NCBI GenBank assembly: GCA_900088475.1
Contig: FLMG01000956.1
Coordinates: 1 to 46,999 of the forward strand
Source: Hyphochytrium catenoides
Taxonomy: Eukaryota; Sar; Hyphochytriomycetes; Hyphochytriales; Hyphochytriaceae
Direction of reading: 5' to 3'
DNA length: 46,999 nt
The translations under genes were made by a program, and so were the position numbers. A model generated the notes under the pieces. It had not been told where the DNA came from, did not search any database, and saw only the letters and a list, made by a program, of their open reading frames with translations. Below, in pieces: positions 19,193 through 28,822 of the stretch (position 1 is its first letter; every line of letters starts with the position of its first letter).

Positions 19193-20038
19193 CTTCTCCC
19201 TCTTTGCTTCAGTCTGTTCGTCATTTCTGTCCTGGCTTTGCATTCTCTGTCTGGCTCTCTCTCCTCGCAACTTCTGTCTTATTATGCGCCTCTTGCTGTG
19301 GTTCTTTTTTTCTCCCATCCTTTCAGCTATTTCCATATCATCCTTAGCTGTCCTTATCTTCTCCTCAGTCCCGCTCCTTTCCTTGCCTATCACACGCTTT
19401 CTCTCTCTCACTTCTCTCTCTCTCTCTCTCCTGCCTGGACACTATCCTCGTGAACAGTCTCATCTTTGGCGTCTTTCCAATTAGCTGGGCACAGGAGAGA
19501 GACACCCGCGCGATGAGGTAGTAAGAAATAGTGATGAAGCTGCAGAGGAAGAGACGGATAGGAAAGAGAGAGCAGAGGCCAACGAGCATCTTTGTGGCCT
19601 CGTAAAGCCCTACATCGGGATCCACCCTCTCGAAAGGAAAGTAAGGAAAGACAGGGGAAGATAGAGAAGGAGTGTGAGAGGAGGGAAGAGCCGCTAGTGC
19701 CGCCTCTAGGTGGTCATGAAAGAGGTCTGGCGGAGTGACGACTGGAGGGTGTCTGGATGTTGGACAAGAGAGAACGGAGGGCAGAGGAGGAGCTGTCTTG
19801 AAGCAGTCGTCTCATCTCTCACTCCTCTCTCTTTCTCTCTCTTGGCCTCTTCCAGAGAACCATAGTCAGCGCTCAAAGGAGGAGGAAGAGTAGGAGTTGC
19901 TCCAGAAGCGGTAGAGGTGGTGGCGCCCGATAGGGCTTCTCGTTCTCTCATGCTGTGGAATTCTTGGAGAGGAGGTGAACAGAAGAAGCGAGTCGCGCTA
20001 CTAGTAAACAAGGGGCAAACGAGAGCAGGCTGACGCAA

Positions 20039-23000
20039 CTGTTACTAATATAGCAAGAGAGTGAATGAGACTAATAATGATGGAAGAGTGAGAGACAAGA
20101 AGAGAGAGAGAGATAAGGAGTGAGCGAGCGACAGCTAAAAAGGACGGATTCGGGGGGAGGAGACAGAAAACCACCAGAGAGAAAGAGGAGAGAGACGAGA
20201 TAGCTAAAGGGGAAAGAATTGCCAGCGAAAGATACGAAGCATAGTAAGCATCTAAAGAAGAGGAGCCGCATGTAGTGCTTCTTCTTGTTTCGCCCTTCTT
20301 GTCCAAGTATACTCCGTCGAAAGGCACCTTTGGTTGACCGCCAGGAGGAGGAACAACAAGAGAGAAGAAGATCAGAGAAGAGGGTGCGAGACGAGGAGAA
20401 GGAAGCGTCAACAATAAGAATGAAGAAAACAGAAAAAGACGGGGAAGGAGGCGACTAAGTAGAGCGGCAGCAGGGAATCTGAGTAGTTGGAGGCAGGCGA
20501 GAGGCGGCGGCCGCAGCGTCGTGGGCGGCGGGTGGAAGTAAAGATCAGGAGGAGGAAAGGAAGCGGGGGCCAAAGTGAGACAGGCGACTGAAACCTCCCT
20601 CCGTCATTTTGCTTCACGTTCAGAGGCTACTACTTGTACTACAACTACGTACAGCATAGTTTGGGGCTTGTGAGTATGGGAGAAGAAGAAGATTGGAGAG
20701 TGATGAAGAACCCCTCCACCCTTGCCATAATATCTCATCCCTTCTCTTAGTGACAGTCTCTGTTACTCTGTTTCTATAGAGTGGGATGGTACAGGTTATT
20801 ATGCTAACAAACGGTCTGCATCCACGCACTCTTCTTTCCCTTTTACTTCTATCTCTTTCACTCTGTCTTGTCTTTGCCTGGTGCTACGTTTCTCATGAGC
20901 GTTTCCGTTCGTGGGCAGCTGCTGCTGCTGCTGGTGGCTCCTCCTCCTCCTCCTCCTCCTCCAGAGGATCTTGATTGAGGCGGAGGTCGCGCAGCAGCAG
21001 CAGCGACTACTACTTAACGAGCGACGCACGCCGGCCATCTTCATATTCAGATGAGAAGGAGGAGGAGGACGGGAGGAAGGAGGAGAAAGAGAGAGAAGTA
21101 GAGAGAGCAATAGACAGATAGGTAATAAGGAGAGTGGCAGAAAAGACAGAAGAAGAGAAAAAGGAAGGTCAAAAAGGAGGAGAGAAGAGAGAGAGGGAAA
21201 GAGAGAGAGGAGAGGAGGAGAAGAGCAGCAGCAGCATTCTATCTGCTGCCAACATATAAGAAGAAGAGTCCAGGTCTTTTCCCCCTCGTCGCATCAACTA
21301 CAAGTGCTGAGTTCTTCTGCTGGTTCTTCATGCAGCCAATAATAATGATGGATAGGGAAGAGCTTCCTTCCTTCCTTCCTTCATCGTCCGTAGTAGTAAT
21401 AATGATGAATCTACTATTATTGGATCAATTCTTTCCTCCTCCGCAGCAGCAGAAGATCATCAGCAGCGGGCGATATCATCTACTACTACATTCCCTCTCA
21501 AGAAGAAGGTGATCGCTCCTGCCAAACAAAGAAGGCTCTAAACCTCTCAAGGTGGTAGAGCTTGTACTTGAAAAAGAGCTAGGAAAGCAAGAGAGGATGC
21601 TCCTTTCTCCATCCTTGATGATGAACCATAATAATAGAAAGGAGTGGCGTCTCTTTCTCATCAGCGTCCGTCCGCCTCTCTCTCTTCGCCAAGGATGACA
21701 GGGAAGACGACGAACGAACAACCAACCAACAAGAGGGCGCATTGAAGGGCGATTATTCTCATCCCGCATTTTTTGCCTCAAATCTTTATGTTGTGAAGAA
21801 GACGGCAAAGGATTTCTTCCTCGCCCTTCTTCTAATGATGATGAGGGAGTACTGCCTGCCTTGCCTTATTAAGTGGAAGCCCAGAAAGTTGTTGTCACTC
21901 TGCTTATCCTAGCGATCCGCCTGTTCCTCCTGCTCGACTCTATTATTGCTACTACGTGGTATTCCAAAAAAAAGCAGCGGCAGCAAGGGCTTTCCTGGAC
22001 TGGTGCACAGTCAATTTTATTGTGGTGGTGGGGCGCCGTGGACTTTACGGCAGTCAGTCAAGGTACTTTTGTCTAAGGCACTTCCTCCTCCTTCTCTTCC
22101 AAGATGGAGAGTATTATCCTTTTTGCGCCACATGCGCGTTTCCTAAGGTTCCGGCTGTCAGCCTACTCTTCTGTGCCCAACGACCTGAACTGAACGCGAA
22201 AGGAGGCCGCCCAGAGTATGGCTCGCTTTGAAGTCGCTAGTCTCCCAGAACCACGTGCGAATGAGCAAGTCCTGCAACACTCCTCTTTGCCCTCTCTGCT
22301 ACTAGCAGCAAGTGAGACTGAAGCGAAGAAAGAGGAATAATTGCATCTTCCTCTTATAGCAAGACGACAGGAGGGAAGAAGAAGTAAGCATTGGGACACG
22401 ATGTCATCAAATCTGGTGATGATCTTATTAATCGTCAAACTTCTAAACCTTCCTTCTAATCATGGTCCATCTACTGGGAGCCCTTCTTTGCTAATCGCAT
22501 AGTAGGCTCCTCTTCGATTACATCTGGTCTCCCCTTGGGTCTCCCTAACATCTGTACTGCCTGGGGGTGGGGGTGGGGGGGCTTGTTATCCCCTCCGTCC
22601 TTGTCTTCTAATAGCCAGCAGTACGTTATCATCACGGCGAGTAGGAAGATAGCTTCAGTGACATAGACAACTGTATGTTTTTGTTGCTTGCCTGCTGGTG
22701 TTATTCCTCCCTAGCCGCTCCTCTACCTCCTCCTAGTAGTACTATTAATTATTATCCCATTGTTGCTTCTTGGTGGAGGCCGCCTTCGCTCAATCACCAT
22801 CTCAGTCGTCTCTTCCAGCAGGAGGAGCACTATTCGGGTCGTCGTCCCCCACCATAAGATTATTAGACGCAACAGGAGAAGGAAGAAGAAGAAGACCCTT
22901 CGTTCTGCTCTGTTCTAGAAGGTCTTCTTGGCGATGGATGATGATGAGGAGCAGCAGAACTACTGATGAGTGTGTAGCTGTCGAAGGTCGAAGGTGCCAC

Positions 23001-23278
23001 TACGGCAGTAGTACTACCAGGCAGAAGAAGTAGTGAGCTGCTCTTACTACCTGTACTACTACTACTCTACTCCTCGTCCCTTGCCCCTGTCTTCTCCTCT
23101 CTTCAACGGACGTGCGTCATGACCTACGAGGTACAACACGACGTGACAACGACCTGCGATAATACGACGTTCTTGTCACTTGGATGTGAACGATTTCCAC
23201 GACGGCGGGAGGACGTACTAAATAATAAGTATTGAAGTATTGACCAACCAAGTAGTACTTCTTCTCCACTTCTCCTCC
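20039..23278. other. Gene-poor stretch upstream of the minus-strand acyltransferase unit
   Basis: Only low-complexity frames are visible: Ser/Leu/Pro-rich or Arg/Glu-rich shadows of CT/GA tracts and short CTC, GAA and AGC trinucleotide runs. A 190-codon minus-strand frame (20573-20001) contains one non-repetitive patch (PFDGVYLDKKGETRR) that could be an exon of something, but I cannot support a gene. No RNA gene was recognised. Confidence 0.45.
22563..22581 (+). other. G-rich run with G-quadruplex potential
   Basis: Three G tracts of 5, 5 and 7 bases are separated by single T residues. The last tract can be divided to supply the fourth strand of an intramolecular quadruplex. No gene context was found. 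Confidence 0.5.
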
Positions 23279-23464
23279 ATAGGTCTAGTAGTCTAATCGT
23301 AGAACCACCGCCGCCGAACGATCCTGACCTCCTGCCATTGAAGCAGCAGCGAGTCAATCAGTAGTTGGCGGTACTTACGTACGTACCCAGAGAGTGACTT
23401 GACGCTGAGTGAGGAGAGAGAAAATCCGATCTCTCCTTCTTCTCAACATCGTCATCATCACTAT
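23279..23464. repeat. Copy 1 of a dispersed direct repeat of about 190 bp
   Basis: It begins ATAGGTCTAGTAGTCTAAT, contains TTGGCGGTACTTACGTACGT and ends TCAACATCGTCATCATCACTAT. It recurs 482 bp downstream with small indels. Confidence 0.9.
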
Positions 23465-23760
23465 TCTTCTTTTTTTTCTATCGTTTGCTTGTACCGTTTT
23501 ATCAGCAAGGAAAGAGGGCGGCGTGGAAAGAGGACGGAGGAAGACCCAGTCCTCTTGTCTTCTCTTCTCTTCTTCTCTCTGCGTCCTTCTATGCTCAGCA
23601 AAGAGTCAGAGTCCCATAAAATGTTCGAACCAATAAATGAGCGACACAGAGACCAAGAGCTTCTGAGACAGAGGTGAGAAGAGATATCCCCTTGGTCAAT
23701 AATTACTAGTATATTCTACCCGCTGAGTGAAAGCGAGAGAAAGAGAGCTAACATTCGAAG

Positions 23761-23952
23761 ATAGGTCTAGTAGTCTAATAGTAGTAGAACCACCGCCGCC
23801 GAACGATCCTGACCTCCTGCCATTGAAGCAGCAGCGAGTCAATCAGTAGTTGGCGGTACTTACGTACGTACCCAGAGAGTGACTTAACGCTGAGGAGAGA
23901 GAAAGTCCAATCTCTCCTTCGTTCTTCTTCTCAACATCGTCATCATCACTAT
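23761..23952. repeat. Copy 2 of the direct repeat of about 190 bp
   Basis: Nearly identical to 23279-23464, with short insertions (for example an added GTA near the start and GTTCTT near the end). Its last bases run directly into the 18-bp flank of the MITE-like element that follows. Confidence 0.9.
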
Positions 23953-24341
23953 CAACGAGATTGCTTTTGAATGTCCTTTATTGATGTTAATTAGACACTC
24001 AAAGCTCCAACCTTTGCAGTTCCCTCACGCTGATAAGCGTCAGATGATTAGACCCCAATGACTCAATCGATACTAGGATGAGACTTCAGGCGAACAAGAA
24101 AGGACTTCAATGCAGGGAAAAGAAAGAATCGTGCGGTGGGAGGGCGGGAGTACTCCGAGAGAGGGAAAAGAAGAACTGAATGCCGAGTGAGTGAACGAGG
24201 CTAGTCAGTTCGTTCCCTCTTCTCTTACCAGTCATTCCATTTGTTGGATGCAGAACCAACACAATAGAATGACGGAATTGAGTTGAGCGATGATGAACTT
24301 AATTGCAATAAGGGACATCATCGTATCAACGAGATTGCTTT
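23950..24341. mobile_element. MITE-like element with imperfect terminal inverted repeats and 18-bp direct flanks
   Basis: The 18-bp sequence TATCAACGAGATTGCTTT occurs at 23950-23967 and again at 24324-24341. The 356 bp between them begin TGAATGTCCTTTATTG; the reverse complement of the last bases gives TGATGTCCCTTATTG, so the ends are inverted repeats of about 15-16 bp. No coding frame lies inside. The flanks could be a long target duplication or part of a larger duplication; 18 bp is longer than most DNA-transposon target duplications. Confidence 0.5.
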
Positions 24342-24410
24342 CCTCTCTGTCCCGTTGTTCTGCTGTTGAGGAGAGAGCTCATCGGAGCAATTGGCCTGGT
24401 TTCACCAATG

Positions 24411-25714
24411 TCAGACCATCCTATGTTGAGGGGTGAGACCCACGAGATCCCCAAAGAAAAATGAGTCGTCGCTATGGGGGGGTCGCTCGTTGCCATAGCG
24501 CTTGTACGTGTGTGAGTCCCAGTCCCCCAAGTACTGCACCATCACGTCCTTGACCCCTGCTGCCCGACAGGCAGTCACGAAGCCATGGCGGAGGCTATGC
24601 CATGAGAGGTTGCTCGTCGAGATCCCTTGTAGCCCAGCCCGCCTGGGCCTCGACACAGCCGCCGCAACGCCGAATTCGCGCTTGTGTCGTTCGCGGACGG
24701 TGCGATCCGCTCCGTGCCGCCGCTAGGTGTGGCGGCTGCTGCCACCGGTGAGTGTGGTAGCGTCCTGCTTTGTCTGCTAATGGTAGGACCCTGAGAGCGT
24801 ATGCGTTGCTGTAGCTCTTGTACTGCTTGCCGTAAAGCCGCCGGCACAGGTTGTCGCAGCTGGACCGACGCTGGGCTTTGCGTGGCCCTCATCTTCTTTC
24901 TGACCTCCGGCCCCAGGGTAATTACTAATTCTTGGCAATCCCAGATGACATCACGCCATCGCAAATGAAGTGCTGCGTTGACCCTGAGTCCATACATGAA
25001 GGAGAGAGCAATGATGAGTGTGTGTGTGCTACCTGTGGCGGTATCCCGCTGAGACAGCTGCTGTCTTATCCCCCATTGAATGAGTCGCCGAACCACGCTT
25101 GAATGTATCGGCGCTGCGGTTGTCTTCCCCGCTGATTCTTTACGGTTCTCCTCCAGGTCGCGTCTCTCCTCCTGGTGAGTTGCCGTGGTTGTTGAGGCCC
25201 TCGCAGGCGTCGACAACAGTGTGGTCTTGCTCAGGTGTAATCGTTCGTAAGAATGCTTGAAGCTTTTAACCACTTCTGCCGAGGGGAAAGGCCACTCATG
25301 GAGCTCGTGTACCTTCCGTAAGGCAGATGCCTTTTGTGGGATGGAGCTAGGTTGTATGCCTCGTGACCGTAGCCAGCTAAAATACCCCGCTAACTTTCCT
25401 TGTGTCACAGGCCAGGCATCGTCGCTTCGCTTCCGTTCACCATACCAGTAGTGCAAGTACTCGTCGATGTGGCCCTTGTACGTTCGCCAGGTGTTATCAG
25501 CTAGGATACCTCTCAGAATCTGTTGTGCTCCATCTCTGTCTTCGCTTGGTGTCATCGCTAATGTGTGTGTGCGCCACCTTTCTAAGAGCGCTGTTGTGGC
25601 ACTGAGATACGCTCTGCAATCATGTCCCAAACCCGGACTCCCGGGGGCCATGTCACCTGCTCGCCTTTGACCTTCATTATTTGCTGACTCAAGCTCATTA
25701 GAGACGGCCACCAC
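24411..25714 (-). pseudogene. Tyrosine recombinase (phage-integrase fold), frameshifted
   Basis: The N-terminal frame (25714 down to 24575) has a SAM-like core-binding domain at residues of about 65-160 (NTWRTYKGHIDEYLHYW, the tryptophan-rich middle and the SFKHSYERLHL helix). Catalytic box I follows with R244 in YGLRVNAALHLRWRDV. Box II continues in another frame (open from about 24723 to 24411): WHSLRHGFVTAC supplies the H-x-x-R pair, and YLGDWDSHTYKRYG supplies W and the nucleophilic Tyr. All key R/H/R/Y residues are therefore still encoded, but a single-base shift between about 24657 and 24723 separates them. The first codon is GTG; the first in-frame ATG is residue 22. Such recombinases serve Cryptons, DIRS-type retroelements and some large-virus-related elements. 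No reverse transcriptase is seen nearby. Confidence 0.82.
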
Positions 25715-25853
25715 ATCGCCCCATCCCAGAAGGGACAGACCAGTATCCCTGTTCCGCCCTCCTGTTGAATCTTCTGGTAAAGAGCTTATTAGAGGCAGAG
25801 CTGACTAATTGGGCAAGAGAGAAGGTAGGCAGAAAACACAAACAAGAGTTACA
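25715..25853. promoter_or_regulatory. Short divergent spacer between recombinase and plus-strand ORF cluster
   Basis: This spacer of about 140 bp separates the 5' ends of the minus-strand recombinase and the plus-strand ORF starting at ATG 25854. It would have to hold both promoters. No clear TATA or inverted repeat was found, so this is positional inference only. Confidence 0.3.
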
Positions 25854-27362
25854 ATGGCAGCAGCAGCAGCGCCACAAGACAAGGAAGCTCCTTTCTGGCG
25901 GCTCTTCAGAATTGCAGCAGTGGAGGAGCCAGCATCCTCAACTGAGAACTGCATCACCGTCATCCTCGAGCACGACGATGAGGCGACGATGAAACTCTGC
26001 TTTCAAGGAGAAGCTGGAGTGGACGAGGAGGAGGAATTGGACACTCTTGGCAGTAGTTCTAAAAGAAGAAGACGCATGACGACAGAGACTCAGAGGCTTG
26101 AGATAAGGGTATATGGCGACAGGACAGGCTTCCCACTGGGGAGGCCGTTACCTACTTCAAGCAGAAGCAGGAGAAAGGAGCACTCGTCATTGGCTGGAAA
26201 GACAATCGTCGGAAAAAGATAGGCTTTTCCGGATTCTCTTGGAGTCGAGAGCAAGATGACGCTGCAACTCCTGCTTCTTGTTCTCCTTTCTTCCCTTCCT
26301 TTCCGCCCGAAAAACTCATCAAGATTAACACTTGCCCGGTGTTCACACCGCTTTATGGCAATTTCCGTGTCTTAGACAGCGGGTTCGTGCCCGTATGTGA
26401 GGCCTTTAACCCCCCCGGCGCCTTCTCTCTCCTCAAATGCGCCTAGATCTTCTCTTAGAGTCTCCGCACTCTCTTATGAATCTCACTATCAGCCCATACA
26501 CAAAGCTCTGTTACAAGCAGGTTATATAGAGTTTCTGTACCAAGTGGTCGCCAATACGACTGCTGTCGGGTATCTCCTTCCCCCCAAGACTGCAACGTTT
26601 GCATCAACCTTCCTGGCTGTATTGCCTGAGCTGAAATCCTGTCATAGCATACCAGAGCTGTTTCGGGCTCTGAGGAGGCAAGGAAGAGTAGCAGCCCCTG
26701 CGCTTGGGAAAGAAGCAGTTCTCTTCTACCACTTTCAGTCGCCTACAAAACTAAGTGGGCCTGACGCTTGAGCCGGGTATATGAGTCTCGATGTCGACAT
26801 AAAGATGTCTCTAGCCAACATGATCAAGGGCTACCCCGGGACCTGGTGTCTACTGAAGAGCGCAGATGCTCCGTTCAATGGCGGTGTCGCAGTCTCCCAA
26901 ATTGACTCACAGGAGCTTTTTTATGAGTGCCTTACAGAAGGTACTCAGGTTACAGTGGCAGTACAGCTGCTGAGAGTGGGCTTTACAACGAAGTGCGACG
27001 TGTTGTTAGGTGGCGACTGGCTGTGGAGACTCCCTCGTACCATTGGAAGCTTCTGCCTGGGCATTGGATTGACATTGACACCAGTAGACTTCACTCAGAG
27101 TAGTGTCATCAATCGCTATCCATTGACAATTCTGAAAATCGGCCAAATCTCGCGGACGTCTTCAGAGGCAGAATGGAGCCTAGGCTTAGATCGGGAGGCC
27201 CTTGTCTCTTTCCGAATGGAGCATATTGAGGCGGCGCATGACCTGAGGAGACGGTCAGCACTTCATCCATTAGGCTTCTGCCTGTTAGTCTCACCCCTAC
27301 CGAGCTCAACCACCTTCGGTCAAGCTAATCAAGGTGACACTGTAGGATCTGTTGCTAAGTAA
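25854..27362 (+). pseudogene. Unidentified protein of about 480-500 codons, broken by two frameshifts and a stop
   Basis: The chosen start is ATG 25854 (MAAAAAPQDKEAP). The first segment has an acidic stretch and a basic KRRRR patch. Its coding character moves one frame over near 26137 (on to GEAVTYFKQKQEKG and EKLIKINTCPVFTPLYGNF), and again at the run of seven C bases at 26410-26416. The next segment runs to an in-frame TGA at 26769-26771 and continues in the same frame from there to TAA at 27362 (MSLDVDIKMSLANMIKGYPG, then LLGGDWLWRLPRTIG). The composition is that of a folded protein: mixed residues, no repeats and little low complexity. I do not recognise the family. The alternation of beta-like hydrophobic stretches in the last segment could suit a coat or structural protein, but that is a guess. 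It diverges from the recombinase. Confidence 0.55.
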
Positions 27363-27364
27363 GA

Positions 27365-27520
27365 ATGAAAGAGACAATGGCTTGTCTTGAAGAAGCCCTT
27401 GGCATGACACCCATAAATGGTAGAGTTGATCCCTCAACCATCAATATTAGCGGTCTTAGTGAAGGGAGGCCAGGCGTGCCCCTTACTTTTGAAAGTGTAA
27501 CGACTGAGAATGACAGCTGA
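27365..27520 (+). CDS. Small ORF, 51 codons, downstream of the broken gene
   Basis: It begins MKETMACLEEALGMTP two bases after the preceding TAA and ends VTTENDS. Residue composition and codon use look coding. It may be an independent small ORF or the frameshifted continuation of the upstream protein. Its TGA overlaps the ATG of the next ORF by one base (TGATG at 27518-27522). Confidence 0.35.
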   Translation: MKETMACLEEALGMTPINGRVDPSTINISGLSEGRPGVPLTFESVTTENDS

Positions 27521-27609
27521 TGACCATTAGTCATAAACTTGGTCACCCGGTGTTGGGACTCTGCTTATACGATAGGACAGAACAGAAAGCCGCTGACCCA
27601 CCTTCATAG
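27520..27609 (+). CDS. Tiny ORF, 29 codons, overlapping the previous stop
   Basis: It starts MTISHKLGHPVLG and ends AADPPS. The ATG shares its A with the upstream TGA, an arrangement typical of reinitiation or of a one-base shift in a formerly continuous frame. Too short to assign. Confidence 0.25.
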   Translation: MTISHKLGHPVLGLCLYDRTEQKAADPPS

Positions 27610-27645
27610 AGAGTACTGGTAAGAGCACCATCTGACCGAGCACTG

Positions 27646-27701
27646 CTTCATTTGATATTAGAGGTATTCGCATCTTCATTTGATATTAGAGGTATATGCA
27701 T
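27646..27701. repeat. Two-copy tandem repeat, period 28 bp
   Basis: CTTCATTTGATATTAGAGGT (plus AT) is repeated exactly at 27646-27667 and 27674-27695. The spacers TCGCAT and ATGCAT differ at two positions. Confidence 0.9.
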
Positions 27702-27879
27702 GCTTGTTCATTGCTTACGTCTCCAAGCAACTCCCCGGCTTTCGCTATCGTGTCTCTTGGGTTCTTGCAATTCTCTCTCACAATATGCCAAATACGGCTT
27801 CGATTAATAAATAAATAAATCAGTTCTTTACTTAAAAAGTTATAGAGGGGTAGACGACTAAAAAGGCTAGCAGTTTAGT

Positions 27880-28448
27880 TTGGCTTCCTGCTACTTACTT
27901 ACTTTGCACTATTGTGGTGCTAGCACCGGTTGTTGCTTAGCTCTCGCTACCTTTTCGCGCACAACACTTCCACAGGGACCGAGCCCGAAGCCCGTTCCTG
28001 TGGAGCTCGTAGGGACCTCTCTTTACCTCTTCAGGATGGGTAACTTGTTGGTTGAGAACAGCCCTCTGAGCTCTGAGAGAGTTGGCGAGGCCAAGGACTT
28101 CATCAAGGCATCGAGCCTGTGGTCGGCTGCTATAAAGCGTTGTAGGACGGAAGGTGCAGACGCTCCGTTGCCGACTACAGTTAGCCTATTTTGGCACAAA
28201 CTGGGCATAGTATGGACAAAGAGAGTGGGCGCGGAAAATAGATCCTAGTCACAACCTCTAGAGACAGAATCTCTTTTAAATGCTTGTTGGGGCTTCTGGA
28301 AATCAGAAAGTGGCTGGGGAAGTCGGATTCCCTCCCGCACAGCTACAAAGCGGCTCTAAGCACTGCGAACACCTACCTTTACAGGACATATGCTTCTGCT
28401 GTTGTTGCTAACAAGACAGACCGAATCTCCATTACGGGAAAGGCATGA
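27880..28448 (+). pseudogene. Unidentified coding region in two frames, about 170 codons
   Basis: The frame 27880-28248 is plausible coding from about 27955 (FSRTTLPQGPSPKPVPVEL, then MGNLLVENSPLSSERVGEA and LFWHKLGIVWTKRVGAENR). From about 28230 the coding character continues one frame over to the TGA at 28446-28448 (ISFKCLLGLLEIRKWLGKSD, then SYKAALSTANTYLYRTYAS). The break resembles those in 25854-27362 and suggests one decaying element. No family recognised. Confidence 0.4.
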
Positions 28449-28822
28449 ACGAGGAGGGTATGGACATAAAAAAGGAAGAAGAAAAGGAAGGAGGTGTTAC
28501 TTCTTCAGGATCGCACATAGGGAGTGAAGCGGCAAATCCCCACTCGGAACTTTCCTGAACCTCTACAGGGTTCTCAGGACGAGGGTGTGCTGATAAGAAG
28601 CCAAAGTTAATGTTAGGGAAAAGGCATGACCATTGGGGTAATTTGGGTGAATTTAGGTAATACCTGACCATCTTCAGAGAGCCATATCTCAGAGACCCAT
28701 GACCCAATTGCCGTTCTGCAAGCGGCTACCAGGTCCCTAGATACCCGAGTTCGACTCTGCCAAACCCCGTCTTTATAGCAGTAATTAAAGCCGGATCCGC
28801 CGACTCTGAAACCTTCCGTCAT
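28432..28822 (-). CDS. Possible minus-strand coding region of unknown family
   Basis: A frame from ATG 28822 (MTEGFRVGGSGFNYCYKDGV) to a stop at 28613 has well-mixed residues. The coding character seems to pass to the adjacent frame near 28620 (NINFGFLSAHPRPENPVEV) and on to 28432. It may end the plus-strand cluster by convergence. It competes with the small plus-strand ORF at 28445-28558; I cannot decide which strand is used. Confidence 0.3.
28445..28558 (+). CDS. Small acidic/lysine-rich ORF, 37 codons, overlapping the preceding stop
   Basis: It begins MNEEGMDIKKEEEKEGG and ends ANPHSELS. Its ATG overlaps the upstream TGA in ATGA at 28445-28448, the second stop-start overlap in this cluster. 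The opposite strand is also open here (28432-28707), so the assignment is uncertain. Confidence 0.25.
   Translation: MNEEGMDIKKEEEKEGGVTSSGSHIGSEAANPHSELS

Larger units (their letters stand above)
18059..19951 (-). pseudogene. LPCAT/LPEAT-type lysophospholipid acyltransferase, decaying
   Basis: Minus-strand exons follow the order of the family. A Ser/Thr-rich start at ATG 19951 (MREREALSG) comes first. An N-terminal membrane exon (about 19640-19435) contains PFERV and LFPIRLFLC. Exon 19103-18880 has SRALLFSMGFHHY and motif I VSNHVSIVEILFY. An exon from 18775 has DPVLRKLLPEK. Exon 18474-18418 ends LLLFPKG, and exon 18224 to about 18059 begins KTSNGTSLIGF, then GAFLAGVPVQPV and YYIWNEIFTYRMLTQ. 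The family acylates lysophospholipids at the ER with HxxxxD and FPEGT motifs. Here these read H-V-S-I-V-E and F-P-K-G-K. The frame also slips: family residues PSFVMKEG..PFVGAIARE lie one frame away from motif I (near 18950), and YYIWNE lies one frame away from SPSYET (near 18105). The canonical C-terminus after MLTQ is missing and VIT-like sequence follows. Confidence 0.65.

Noticed and set aside
23980-24410. CRISPR-like or origin-like repeats in gene-poor DNA
   Set aside because: Only two-copy repeats without regular spacers; the genome is eukaryotic.
26781-27362. Calling this ORF a capsid protein
   Set aside because: Only a vague beta-rich impression; no family motif was recognised, so it is left as unidentified.
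28735-28775. tRNA-like T-loop phrase (GAGTTCGACTC)
   Set aside because: The arms do not pair into a 5-bp stem with a 7-base loop, and no acceptor or anticodon arm is found around it.
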